Shown in pieces: positions 14,869-22,524 of a stretch of DNA of 33,563 nucleotides. The DNA comes from Deltaproteobacteria bacterium (GTDB taxonomy: Bacteria; Desulfobacterota; Binatia; UBA9968), in assembly GCA_023250515.1 (NCBI GenBank), contig JAHFAO010000011.1, positions 1 through 33,563 on the forward strand. Reading direction: 5' to 3'. Each line of letters begins with the position of its first letter. Within the stretch, counting starts at the first letter, position 1. Under the pieces are notes generated by a model that made no database searches, had not been told where the DNA came from, and worked only from the letters and a program-made list of their open reading frames with translations. The position numbers and the translations under genes are program-made.

Positions 14869-15723
14869 CTACTTAGGCACGGCCTGATAGATCATGAACT
14901 TCTTAATCTCAGGGGTCATGGGATACGGCAGCTCACCCTTGGGCCCGAACCACTTCTCGTAGATTTCAAAAAACTTGCCGGAATCGATGCCTTCCATGAG
15001 GCCGTTGTTGACGACTGCGCGGAAATCAGAATCACCTTTTCTGAGCGCCATCGCGTACGGCTCGTAGGAGTAGAAGTCGCCGACGATGTCCCAGTCTCGT
15101 GGATTTGGGGCCTTGGCCTTGAGCCCGGCGAGCTGGATGCCGTCGTTCGTGTAGGTGTCCACTTGCCTCTGCGCCAGAGCCTGGAAGGCAGCGGGCTGAT
15201 CCGGGAACTCGCGGAGCTGAGCCGTGGGCACCCGCTCGCGGATGATCCTGGCGTTGGTGGAGCCCTGCTGGGCAGCCACGCGCTTGCCGGCGATCTCCTT
15301 GATACCTTTGATCGGGCTCCCTTTTCTCACGAGGAACTGGGCGCCGGTCACGAAGAAGGTGATGCTGAAATCCACACTGTCGCGCCGGGTCCTGGTATCG
15401 GTCATTGTGCCCGCGATCAGGTCCACAGCGTTTGAGCTGAGCAGCGGGATTCGAGTTGGCGGAGTGGACTCCTTCTTCTCCAGCTTCACAGGTTTTCCGA
15501 CCTTCCTCGACACGGCGGGAAGAACAAACTGCTCGACTAGGTCGATGGAAAACCCGACCCACTCGTTCTCCTTGTTGATGTAGGCGAAGGGGGGAGAGCC
15601 GGTTCGGGTGCCAATAGTGAGAGTGCCGGTTCGGGCGATCTTCTCAAGGGTAGTCTCGGCAAAAGCCGCAACCGTGTCACCCAACAGCATGGCCAGCGCC
15701 AGCAGAAAAATCAGTCGCTTCAT
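14869..15723 (-). CDS. amino-acid ABC transporter substrate-binding protein (GltI-like)
   Basis: The 284-residue periplasmic protein has a signal peptide (about 1-22, ending AAFAE) and a type 2 periplasmic-binding fold. TLTIGTRTGSPPFAYINKENEWVGFSIDL is the classical start of the lobe, with the Arg and aromatic contacts to an amino-acid alpha-carboxylate. DLIAGTMTDTRTRRDSVDFSITFF is the conserved hinge block with the second Arg. Glutamate/aspartate or another polar amino acid is the probable ligand. It is followed by its two permeases. The ATPase lies upstream, beyond a repeat. Confidence 0.88.
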   Translation of the reverse strand: MKRLIFLLALAMLLGDTVAAFAETTLEKIARTGTLTIGTRTGSPPFAYINKENEWVGFSIDLVEQFVLPAVSRKVGKPVKLEKKESTPPTRIPLLSSNAVDLIAGTMTDTRTRRDSVDFSITFFVTGAQFLVRKGSPIKGIKEIAGKRVAAQQGSTNARIIRERVPTAQLREFPDQPAAFQALAQRQVDTYTNDGIQLAGLKAKAPNPRDWDIVGDFYSYEPYAMALRKGDSDFRAVVNNGLMEGIDSGKFFEIYEKWFGPKGELPYPMTPEIKKFMIYQAVPK

Positions 15724-15740
15724 GTGCCCTCCTTCGTCGC

Positions 15741-15806
15741 TTTCAAATCGTTCAAAGGTGCAATCCGTTCAAATCGTTCAAGAAGTTCAAAAGGTTCAAG
15801 CCGTTG
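15741..15806. repeat. 9-bp tandem repeat upstream of the gltI-like gene
   Basis: Units of nine bases of the form CAAnncGTT (CAAATCGTT, CAATCCGTT, CAAATCGTT, CAAGAAGTT, CAAAAGGTT, CAAGCCGTT) run directly upstream of the SBP start, which is read on the minus strand. On that strand the unit reads AACnnnTTG. The regular spacing could be one of the genome's word repeats or an array of binding half-sites. The sequence alone does not decide. Confidence 0.6.
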
Positions 15807-15829
15807 AACGTCGACAAACCCACTTCTCA

Positions 15830-16049
15830 GGCCGCTCAAAAGGTCCAAGTTGGGATAGTCGTGAGGGCGCGCAACCACCGTAACCGCCGGCCTGGGGGTA
15901 TCTTGAAGGGCCGATGCACCGGACGTGGAGATGCAAGCGTAGCACAGAGATGCTATCAGCTATTTGGCGAGCGTAAGACGGATGTATTGCATCGGGCCGG
16001 AGAGGTACTCCCAGGCCGGCTGATGGCAGATAGGTCCTTTTCAACGGTC
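15830..16049 (-). repeat. MITE-like repeat, copy C (R1 ends with R2 core)
   Basis: The outer ends GGCCGCTCAAAAGG (15830-15843) and CCTTTTCAACGGTC (16036-16049) are near inverse complements. The core, in the minus orientation, matches 9358-9492 of copy B, with its own inverted ends around GGCCTGGGGGTATCTT and GAGGTACTCCCAGGCC. It lies between the SBP gene and the ATPase gene of the glt cluster and ends only 20 bp from the ATPase stop. Confidence 0.65.
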
Positions 16050-16069
16050 TGTAAAACATTTGCATTACT

Positions 16070-16798
16070 TTAGTGGGAAAGAATTTTGCTCAGAAACTGT
16101 TTCGTCCGAGAGGATCTGGGGGCCTCAAAGAAGGTCTCAGGGCTCCCCTCCTCGATCACTTGCCCTTCATCCATGAAGACCACCCGCTGGGCCACGCGCC
16201 GGGCGAAGCCCATTTCGTGGGTGACCACCACCATGGTCATTCCCTCCTTGGCAAGATCAGTCATCACCTCTAGCACCTCGTTGATCATCTCTGGGTCGAG
16301 CGCTGAAGTGGGCTCATCGAAGAGCATGATCTTAGGTTGCATGGCCAACGCCCGAGCGATCGCCACACGCTGTTGCTGGCCACCGGAGAGGTTTGCAGGA
16401 TAAGAGCCTGCCTTGTCGGGGATTCCCACCCGCTCCAAGAGTCCCATGGCGATCTTCTCGGCCTCGGTGCGCGAAAGCCCTTTGACCTTGAGCGGGGCAA
16501 GCATGATGTTATCGAGCGCAGTCCTGTGAGGGTAGAGATTGAACTGCTGGAAGACAAAACCGATCTCTGCCCTGAGTGCCCTGAGATCTAGGGAGGGATC
16601 TGAGAGATGTTTTCCATCTACGAAGATCTCCCCCGATTGGATAGGTTCCAACCGGTTGATGCAGCGGATGAGGGTACTTTTCCCGCTACCGCTTGGACCG
16701 CAAACCACCACCACCTCTCCCCGCTCAATTTTCAGGTTGATGTCCCTCAAGACATGAAGCGGCCCGTACCACTTATTTACATGCTGAAACTCGACCAC
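16070..16798 (-). CDS. amino-acid ABC transporter ATP-binding protein (GltL/GlnQ-like)
   Basis: The 242-residue ATPase powers the importer encoded just downstream on the same strand. Walker [10 protein letters not shown] is at about 34-42, the Q-loop is [10 protein letters not shown], the signature is LSGGQQQR, Walker B is [14 protein letters not shown], and the H-loop is [19 protein letters not shown] is characteristic of the polar amino-acid subfamily. It is the first gene of the cluster but is separated from the SBP gene by 346 bp of repeat. It has a lower GC content than the SBP and permease genes. Confidence 0.92.
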   Translation of the reverse strand: MVEFQHVNKWYGPLHVLRDINLKIERGEVVVVCGPSGSGKSTLIRCINRLEPIQSGEIFVDGKHLSDPSLDLRALRAEIGFVFQQFNLYPHRTALDNIMLAPLKVKGLSRTEAEKIAMGLLERVGIPDKAGSYPANLSGGQQQRVAIARALAMQPKIMLFDEPTSALDPEMINEVLEVMTDLAKEGMTMVVVTHEMGFARRVAQRVVFMDEGQVIEEGSPETFFEAPRSSRTKQFLSKILSH

Positions 16799-16827
16799 GA
16801 GAGCTCAGGCTCGTCCAAATCATAGAT

Positions 16828-16873
16828 TTGCAATTGCCGCACGGCATACTATATCATCAATGGCAATTTGCAA
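16828..16873. promoter_or_regulatory. inverted repeat in the divergent glt/sixA gap
   Basis: TTGCAATTGCC (16828-16838) and GGCAATTTGCAA (16862-16873) are inverse complements apart from one extra base. They lie 23 bp apart in the gap between the divergent ATPase and SixA genes. The position suits a looping operator or a shared regulatory site. No factor can be named. Confidence 0.35.
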
Positions 16874-16928
16874 GGTTCCTACGACATGATGACTACGCTC
16901 CAATTTGGGGATGCCTCGAAGGTAGGTT

Positions 16929-17378
16929 ATGGATTTCTATTTGGTCCGGCACGGTGAAGCTAAGCCTGAACACGAAGATCCGAGGCGCGCCTTAAGCGAT
17001 AAGGGGCGAAGAGAGGTAGAAAAGGTCGCCCGTGACGCGGCTGCAAAGGATATTAGGGTTTCTAAGATCCTTCATTCCGACAAACTCAGGGCGAGACAGA
17101 CAGCGGAGATTCTAGCTCAGTTTCTTTCTCCTCGGGGTGGGGTTGGCGAGATCAAGGGGTTGTCCCCTGAGGATGACCCCTTGGTAGCCAGGGCTGAGCT
17201 AGAAGCGGCTGAGGCACCCTTGATGTTGGTAGGTCACCTTCCCCATCTTGGCCGTCTCGCTTCCCTGCTGGTCAAGGGGGACCCGGAGAATGAGATCATT
17301 GATTTCCCCCCTGCGGCGGTCGCGTGCCTTTCCCACGCGAAAGGGGTGTGGGAGATGAGGTGGACCCTGACTCCATAG
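16929..17378 (+). CDS. sixA: phosphohistidine phosphatase SixA
   Basis: The 149-residue protein is a compact histidine-phosphatase-superfamily member of the SixA type, which removes phosphate from phosphohistidine of HPt domains or PTS components. Arg7-His8 (VRHGEAK) carries the phospho-accepting His. The RARQTAE segment (54-60) supplies the second Arg. LVGHLPHLGRL contains the second catalytic His103. The ending at about 150 residues and the LPHL after GH are typical of SixA and not of phosphoglycerate mutases. It is preceded by GGTAGG. Confidence 0.88.
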   Translation: MDFYLVRHGEAKPEHEDPRRALSDKGRREVEKVARDAAAKDIRVSKILHSDKLRARQTAEILAQFLSPRGGVGEIKGLSPEDDPLVARAELEAAEAPLMLVGHLPHLGRLASLLVKGDPENEIIDFPPAAVACLSHAKGVWEMRWTLTP

Positions 17379-17399
17379 GGGTCTAGCGGAGGGTTCTCC

Positions 17400-17727
17400 G
17401 TTAAAAAGTGTGGTCTTTCCTCGGGAGGAAAGCCTTCCGGCCTGAGTCAATAGACCTGTACCTTGAGGACCTCCACGCCGTCCTCCCCTGGGGTGGTTTC
17501 TCCCTATGTCAGGGCCTGCTCCTACCTCCTCGCTCCTGTGCCTCAGGCCTTCAGGCTTCCCCCCTCGGAGACCCTACAAGACCCCAGGCGGAGGGAACCT
17601 GTCCCGAAGCAAGGGAGACGTCCGACACTGAACCAACTCAGAGGGGACGGGCAGATCAGGTTAAGTAGTTGGGGGCAGAGAAGCAGGGGCCCATCGGCTC
17701 CCGCTGAGGGGCAGGTTCCCTCCGCTT
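17400..17727 (-). repeat. GC-rich intergenic repeat E1, copy 2
   Basis: The 465-bp gap between sixA and the citrate synthase gene has no credible gene. On the minus strand, 17580 to 17400 reproduces the ordered blocks of copy 1 at 410-610 (GTAGGAGCAG, GGCCCTGAC, CAGGGG, CTCAAGG, GGCCGGAAG, CCCGAGGA). A separate inverted repeat is present: GCGGAGGGAACCTGTCCC (17588-17605) against GGGGCAGGTTCCCTCCGC (17708-17725), one mismatch. Extended base pairing over more than 130 bases is therefore possible. The rest of the gap (17728-17843) shows only a GAGG before gltA. Confidence 0.5.
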
Positions 17728-17843
17728 CACCTTGCAACCACAATTTTCGCAGTAGAGCCTCAGCGGAGTTGACCGCTAAGCAAGGATGTTCTAAAAAGGA
17801 AGTATCTTAATCGTTTGCGAGGAGCGGGCTGAGGGTAATCACT

Positions 17844-19139
17844 ATGGCATCAAACACGCTGACTATAATCGATAACCGGACGGGTAAGAAATACGAAATT
17901 CCTGTCAATAATGGGGCGATCAATGCTAGCGATCTGCGCCAGATCACAGTCTCGGAGGGCGATTTCGGATTGATGAGCTATGACCCGGCCTTCATGAACA
18001 CCGCTTCCTGCCAGAGCAAGATCACTTATATCGACGGAGATAAAGGGATCCTGCGCTACCGCGGCTATCCAATTGAGCAATTAGCAGAGAAGAGCAACTA
18101 TTTAGAGACTGCCTATCTGATCCTGCATGGCGGGCTCCCCACCAAGCCTCAATTGGAGGAGTGGAGCTATAACATTACTCACCACACCATCCTCCATGAA
18201 AATGTAAAGAAGTTTATTGACGGGTTTCACCACGATGCCCATCCCATGGGAATGTTGGTGAGCGCCGTGGGGGCCCTCTCGACGTTCTATGCGGATGCCA
18301 AAAACATATTCGATCCGGAGTCGCGCAAGAAGCAGACCTACCGGCTTATCGGTAAGATGCCGACCCTGGCTGCGTTTGTCTATCGCCACAGTACTGGGAT
18401 GCCCTATGCCTATCCTGACAACGACCTCAGTTATACCGGAAATTTGCTCAACATGTTGTTCAAGATGACCGAGCTCAAGTACAAACCGCAGCCGGTTTTG
18501 GAAAAGGCTTTGGACGTTCTTTTCATCCTTCATGCGGACCACGAGCAGAACTGTAGCACCAATGCCATGCGTGGGGTGGGTAGCTCTCATTCAGATCCCT
18601 ATTGTGCGGTTGCCGCCGCCGCCGCGGCACTTTATGGTCCCCTGCATGGCGGCGCCAACGAGGCCGTGCTCAGGATGCTGATGGAGATCGGTTCCAAAGA
18701 CAAGGTTCCTGAGTTCATTAAGAGGGTTAAGGAGGGGAGGGGGAAGGTGATGTTGATGGGCTTTGGCCACCGGGTTTATAAGAACTACGATCCCAGGGCC
18801 AGGATCATTAAACAGGTCGCCGACAGCGTATTTGAGGTGAAGGGTCGTAATCCGCTTTTAGATATCGCTCTCGAATTGGAGCGGATCGCTTTAGAAGATG
18901 ACTACTTCATTAAACGCAAGCTTTATCCCAATGTCGATTTCTACTCCGGGCTCATCTACCAATCGATGGGGCTTCCTATGGATATGTTTCCTGTCCTGTT
19001 TGCCATCCCTCGCACCTCGGGTTGGATTTCACAATGGGAGGAGATGTTGCTGGATCCGGAACAGAAGATTGCCCGTCCGAGACAAATCTACAAGGGGGCG
19101 GATAAGCGCGACTACGTGCCTATGGATAAGAGAAAGTGA
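17844..19139 (+). CDS. gltA: citrate synthase (type II, hexameric GltA)
   Basis: The 431-residue enzyme condenses acetyl-CoA with oxaloacetate to form citrate, the entry step of the TCA cycle. Catalytic residues are His268 (GPLHGGAN), His309 (GFGHRVY) and Asp365 (NVDFYSG), matching His264, His305 and Asp362 of E. coli. The N-terminal beta-domain of about 50 residues marks the Gram-negative hexameric type. GAGG lies upstream of the ATG. It converges with mltD, the stops being 12 bp apart. Confidence 0.95.
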   Translation: MASNTLTIIDNRTGKKYEIPVNNGAINASDLRQITVSEGDFGLMSYDPAFMNTASCQSKITYIDGDKGILRYRGYPIEQLAEKSNYLETAYLILHGGLPTKPQLEEWSYNITHHTILHENVKKFIDGFHHDAHPMGMLVSAVGALSTFYADAKNIFDPESRKKQTYRLIGKMPTLAAFVYRHSTGMPYAYPDNDLSYTGNLLNMLFKMTELKYKPQPVLEKALDVLFILHADHEQNCSTNAMRGVGSSHSDPYCAVAAAAAALYGPLHGGANEAVLRMLMEIGSKDKVPEFIKRVKEGRGKVMLMGFGHRVYKNYDPRARIIKQVADSVFEVKGRNPLLDIALELERIALEDDYFIKRKLYPNVDFYSGLIYQSMGLPMDMFPVLFAIPRTSGWISQWEEMLLDPEQKIARPRQIYKGADKRDYVPMDKRK

Positions 19140-19151
19140 AGCCAGGCTGCC

Positions 19152-20486
19152 TCACCTCTTCTTCGGGGCTCCATCGGGCATAATAATCAATTCCTGGCCG
19201 ACCTGGACCCGCCGACTCTTGAGGTTGTTCAGCTCCATCACTTGGCTAACCGGTTGGCGATATTTCTTGGCAATCGCTACTAGGGTCTCGCCTTTTCTAA
19301 CCTTGTGGGTTATCACTTTTACTGTGGCTGAATCAGGAAGAAGCTCATAGGCCTGAAAAAAAGTCTCCCCTCTTCCGGCAGGGACCCGGAGCATAAAACC
19401 GTTCTCGCTGGGCGGGGTGGAATTCCGCAGAAGAGCAGGGTTCAATTCCCTGATCGCCTCTACCGTAGTATTGGCTAGGTCCGCAATGGTCTGCAGCCTT
19501 AAAGGCTTTTTGATGCTCACCTCGTCGTACTCAATGGGCGGTTCATAAACAACATCTCCGAAGCCGTACTTCTCGGGTGTGCTGGCAATGAGGGTGGCGG
19601 CAATGAACTTGGGGACATAGTTGCGCGTCTCCATCTTCAAGTGTGTCTTTTGACTCAAGTGCCAGAAGTCATTTGTCCGGGAGCGATGTATCGCCTTTTC
19701 CACTTTCCGCTCGCCCGCATTATAAGCTGCTGCGGCTAAAAACCACTCGCCAAACTGGAGGTGCAGGTCTTTGAGATAGGCTGCCGCCGCGCGCGTTGAC
19801 TTGATGGGATCCCTCCGCTCATCGACCCACCCATTGATCTTTAAGCCGTAACGAAGCCCCGTGCCGCGGATGAACTGCCATGGACCCATGGCCTTGGCCT
19901 TGGAATAGGCGTAAGGAGAAAATCCGCTTTCGATCAAGGAGAGAAAAACCAGATCCTCCGGAAGACCCTCCTCCCGTAGGATCGTTGTCATCATGGGGAC
20001 GTATCTGCCGGAGCGAGCCAATGCGCGTTCGAAAAAACCTCTTAATCGGCCGCTAAAAAAATTGACAAAGTAGCGCACGCGATTGTTCTCCACTAAAGGG
20101 ATGGAGAACTCGATTTTGCGCTGTCCTGGAGGATTCTGCATCGCTCTGTCTATGTCCTTCTTCCATATATCCAGCAACCGATCGTCTGCCGTGGGGCCAG
20201 GGGCCTCTTGGAGGGCTGTCAGAGGTTCCTCCGGGAGACTTGCTACTCCTTTTTGAATCTCCTTTTTCTCTTCAACTTGTGCAATCTCTTTCTTTTCCGG
20301 CTCTGCTAGGGGATAGAACGTAAAGAGTTCTTCCTCCTCAGCATGCTCCTCCAGAAATGAACGGAGAAGGGACATATCAATACCGTGCTGTGTTTTCTCA
20401 TCATAATGAACAGCTAATGGTTGGGGAGGGACAGCGCCCACACAGCCCGATAGAATCCAAGCTAGAAGAATTAAAAAAATCATCAT
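19152..20486 (-). CDS. mltD: membrane-bound lytic murein transglycosylase (MltD-like) with LysM
   Basis: The 444-residue lipoprotein cleaves peptidoglycan glycan strands to 1,6-anhydromuropeptides. The lipobox LSGC puts the lipidated Cys at residue 15. An acidic, probably disordered linker covers about 25-110. The SLT domain follows, with the catalytic Glu186 in LSLIESGFSP and the AMGPWQFI and AAAAYNAGE motifs. Two LysM-type segments end the protein: a degenerate one (KKPLRLQTIADLANTTVEAI) and a clear one (HKVRKGETLVAIAKKY...LNNL). Anchoring is at the outer membrane, with LysM binding glycan. Confidence 0.92.
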   Translation of the reverse strand: MMIFLILLAWILSGCVGAVPPQPLAVHYDEKTQHGIDMSLLRSFLEEHAEEEELFTFYPLAEPEKKEIAQVEEKKEIQKGVASLPEEPLTALQEAPGPTADDRLLDIWKKDIDRAMQNPPGQRKIEFSIPLVENNRVRYFVNFFSGRLRGFFERALARSGRYVPMMTTILREEGLPEDLVFLSLIESGFSPYAYSKAKAMGPWQFIRGTGLRYGLKINGWVDERRDPIKSTRAAAAYLKDLHLQFGEWFLAAAAYNAGERKVEKAIHRSRTNDFWHLSQKTHLKMETRNYVPKFIAATLIASTPEKYGFGDVVYEPPIEYDEVSIKKPLRLQTIADLANTTVEAIRELNPALLRNSTPPSENGFMLRVPAGRGETFFQAYELLPDSATVKVITHKVRKGETLVAIAKKYRQPVSQVMELNNLKSRRVQVGQELIIMPDGAPKKR

Positions 20487-20779
20487 AAGAATAAAAGTCA
20501 GAAGCTACTAAAAATTGAAGAAAAATGTCAATACAAATATACAACTTGGAAGATGCAAAAGCTGTGCCCTCTTGCTTATTAAATAGGCCCCCCTGTGTTT
20601 GAGGTGATTTTTCTCCTGATAGGACGTAATGGGCCATTTCGAGTTACAAAAATGGACAATAATACTTGCCAAACAAGGCTTGACAAGAAACATCGAAACT
20701 CGTTAATCGTTATTCGTATATTCGTTATTCGATTAACGAGTCAACGAGTAACGAATAACGGACTATGTGGGAGGCTGAC
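20487..20779. other. intergenic region with AT-rich part and AACGAATAACG repeat
   Basis: The gap between divergent mltD and the first secreted paralogue is AT-rich to about 20600. TTGACA on the minus strand (20531-20526) could be a -35 for mltD, but its partner is poor. At 20701-20760 the word repeat CGTTATTCGT...ACGAATAACG forms a perfect 10-bp inverted repeat (20708-20717 with 20751-20760). GGGAGG (20769-20774) is the ribosome binding site of the next gene. The first gene of the secreted cluster must have its promoter here, but I cannot point to it. Confidence 0.45.
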
Positions 20780-22453
20780 ATGAAGCGCTGGATGATTTTA
20801 ATGATCTTGCTGATTTCATTGGGACTGGCTGTCGCGGTCTTTGCGGCCGAAAAGACCAAATATCCGCCGCCCCGTTTCCCCTCCTATGTGAAGCCGGCCA
20901 AATCTGTGGAAGACGTAATGCCCTTTGCTCGTGCTGCGGTGCGCCAGACCGGAGGGAGAACTCCACTTGGCCTTGTAGAGAAAGGAAAGACCGTCCTCCT
21001 TGTCGCTACGGATCATGTCGCAGAGCCGATGGTTTTGGAAGCAATCAGGCGGGCCTACGCAGAACGAGGCGTTAAGGCGCGCATCCTCCTGGAACACGAA
21101 CTCAGAGGATTGACCCTGGAAGAGGCCTTGGCCATTCGTAAGGCTCAGGTGTGGTACACATCTGAGCAGGGCTACTTCGAGGCAGACTTCACGGGCAGTT
21201 GGCCCATAGATTGGTTAAAGAAAAGCCGCCCTGCCTTACATGCCAAGCTCTTCCCCGAGATTAAGCTTCCTGAGGTTTTGTCCAAGAAAGATAAGGAAGC
21301 ACCCTCTTTGGCCAAGGGGCTGATCAAGTATCTCGATGAGAATCCGGATATCAACATCGTTTACTACGCTAGGGGCGGTCGGGCGCGCAGGGCGAGAGAT
21401 ATAGAGCATCACAGAGAGAAGATGTACGGCAACTTCATCTTCGACAACCGCTGGGAGCTGATGAGCAAAGTGCCCGAGTTTCCCGGAGACGTCTGGAGGC
21501 TCGTTGAAGAGCGTGTCATAGAACCCATCGGTTGGATCGATAGGGTCCACGCCACCGATCCGGAAGGAACCAACATCACCATGGAAGTAGATGAGAAAAC
21601 TGCGGAGGCATGGGGAAAATCGGCTTACGAGCAGGGGCACCTCTTCATGCTCCCAGGGTCCGCAACAGGCCGCCATCCCTACTCCGTCATAGAGTATCCA
21701 GCGCTGAAAAAAGAATATATTCCTCACTTTGTCGGTGAGGCGAATGGTGTCATTGCAGGGACCAACAACCACCGAGGCTCTTTTCCCCGGATAGAGGTGC
21801 ATCTCAAAAAAGGCTACGTCGCTGAAGTCAGGAGCGGAGGTCCCTACGGCGATATCTGGCGTGAGGCCATGAAGATCCCCGGCATCAACGAAGTCACATG
21901 GCCTTATCGCGACAAGCCGGGTTACTGGTGGCTGCGTGAGGGCGGATTGGGAACCAATCCTAAATTCTACAAGCGGCTGGATGAGAACCTCCAGGGCACG
22001 AATCAAACCGAGCGAAACGTGGGAGGAGTCATCCATTGGGGCTTCGGCATGGAGGTCAGAGAAGGTCCCCAAGGTCCGACCAAGCCTCCGGAGGTAATCG
22101 AGTTCGAAAAGAAACATGGGCTGCCGAACCGCCATGGCTGGCATATTCACAATCTTTTTCTTACCTACCGGGCAAGGGTTCGAGGCACCAAAAACACTTG
22201 GCTCACCCTTGTCAACAAGGGACGGATCACAGCCCTCGACTCCCCCGAGATAAGGGCTCTGGCGTCTAGGTACGGAAACCCGGATGATGTGCTGCGCCAG
22301 GAATGGGCGCCGCACCTTCCGGGTATCAATGCGCCAGGAAAATATGAAGACTACGCAAAGGATCCATGGAAAACGATTACAATGGTGATGAAAAAGGTCG
22401 AGGGAGGTAATTACGAATACTTTCATCCGCCGGTCAAGGCTAAGAAACAATAA
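20780..22453 (+). CDS. secreted M29/NicX-like protein of unknown function, paralogue 1
   Basis: A 557-residue protein with a signal peptide (MKRWMILMILLISLGLAVAV, cleavage near AAE), the first of three tandem paralogues. I know no described function. The mature N-terminus YPPPRFPSYVKP is shared by all three. The C-terminal half follows the order of blocks of M29 aminopeptidases and the related dioxygenase NicX: DPEGTN, QGHLF, a GTNNHRGSFPRIEV stretch, GLGTNPKF, GVIHWGFG, then a His-rich H-x-W-H-I-H-N. It is the most divergent copy: the segment after WYTSEQGY is shorter and different. GGGAGG at 5 bp decides for the ATG at 20780 over 20765. Metal-dependent hydrolase or oxygenase activity is inference. 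Confidence 0.75.
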   Translation: MKRWMILMILLISLGLAVAVFAAEKTKYPPPRFPSYVKPAKSVEDVMPFARAAVRQTGGRTPLGLVEKGKTVLLVATDHVAEPMVLEAIRRAYAERGVKARILLEHELRGLTLEEALAIRKAQVWYTSEQGYFEADFTGSWPIDWLKKSRPALHAKLFPEIKLPEVLSKKDKEAPSLAKGLIKYLDENPDINIVYYARGGRARRARDIEHHREKMYGNFIFDNRWELMSKVPEFPGDVWRLVEERVIEPIGWIDRVHATDPEGTNITMEVDEKTAEAWGKSAYEQGHLFMLPGSATGRHPYSVIEYPALKKEYIPHFVGEANGVIAGTNNHRGSFPRIEVHLKKGYVAEVRSGGPYGDIWREAMKIPGINEVTWPYRDKPGYWWLREGGLGTNPKFYKRLDENLQGTNQTERNVGGVIHWGFGMEVREGPQGPTKPPEVIEFEKKHGLPNRHGWHIHNLFLTYRARVRGTKNTWLTLVNKGRITALDSPEIRALASRYGNPDDVLRQEWAPHLPGINAPGKYEDYAKDPWKTITMVMKKVEGGNYEYFHPPVKAKKQ

Positions 22454-22524
22454 GGGGTTTTGATAAAACTGACACCGGTGAGGGCTAAACGCTAACAAGA
22501 ACTTCGCGAGTTTAGGAGGCAGGT

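Noticed and set aside
15750..15765. GTTCAAATC resembling a tRNA T-loop
   Set aside because: It is a unit of the 9-bp tandem repeat, with no acceptor stem or anticodon arm around it.
17413..17445. GGGAGGAAAGCC resembling the conserved start of RNase P RNA
   Set aside because: The rest of the RNase P core and its 3' partner motif are absent; the string is part of repeat E1 copy 2.
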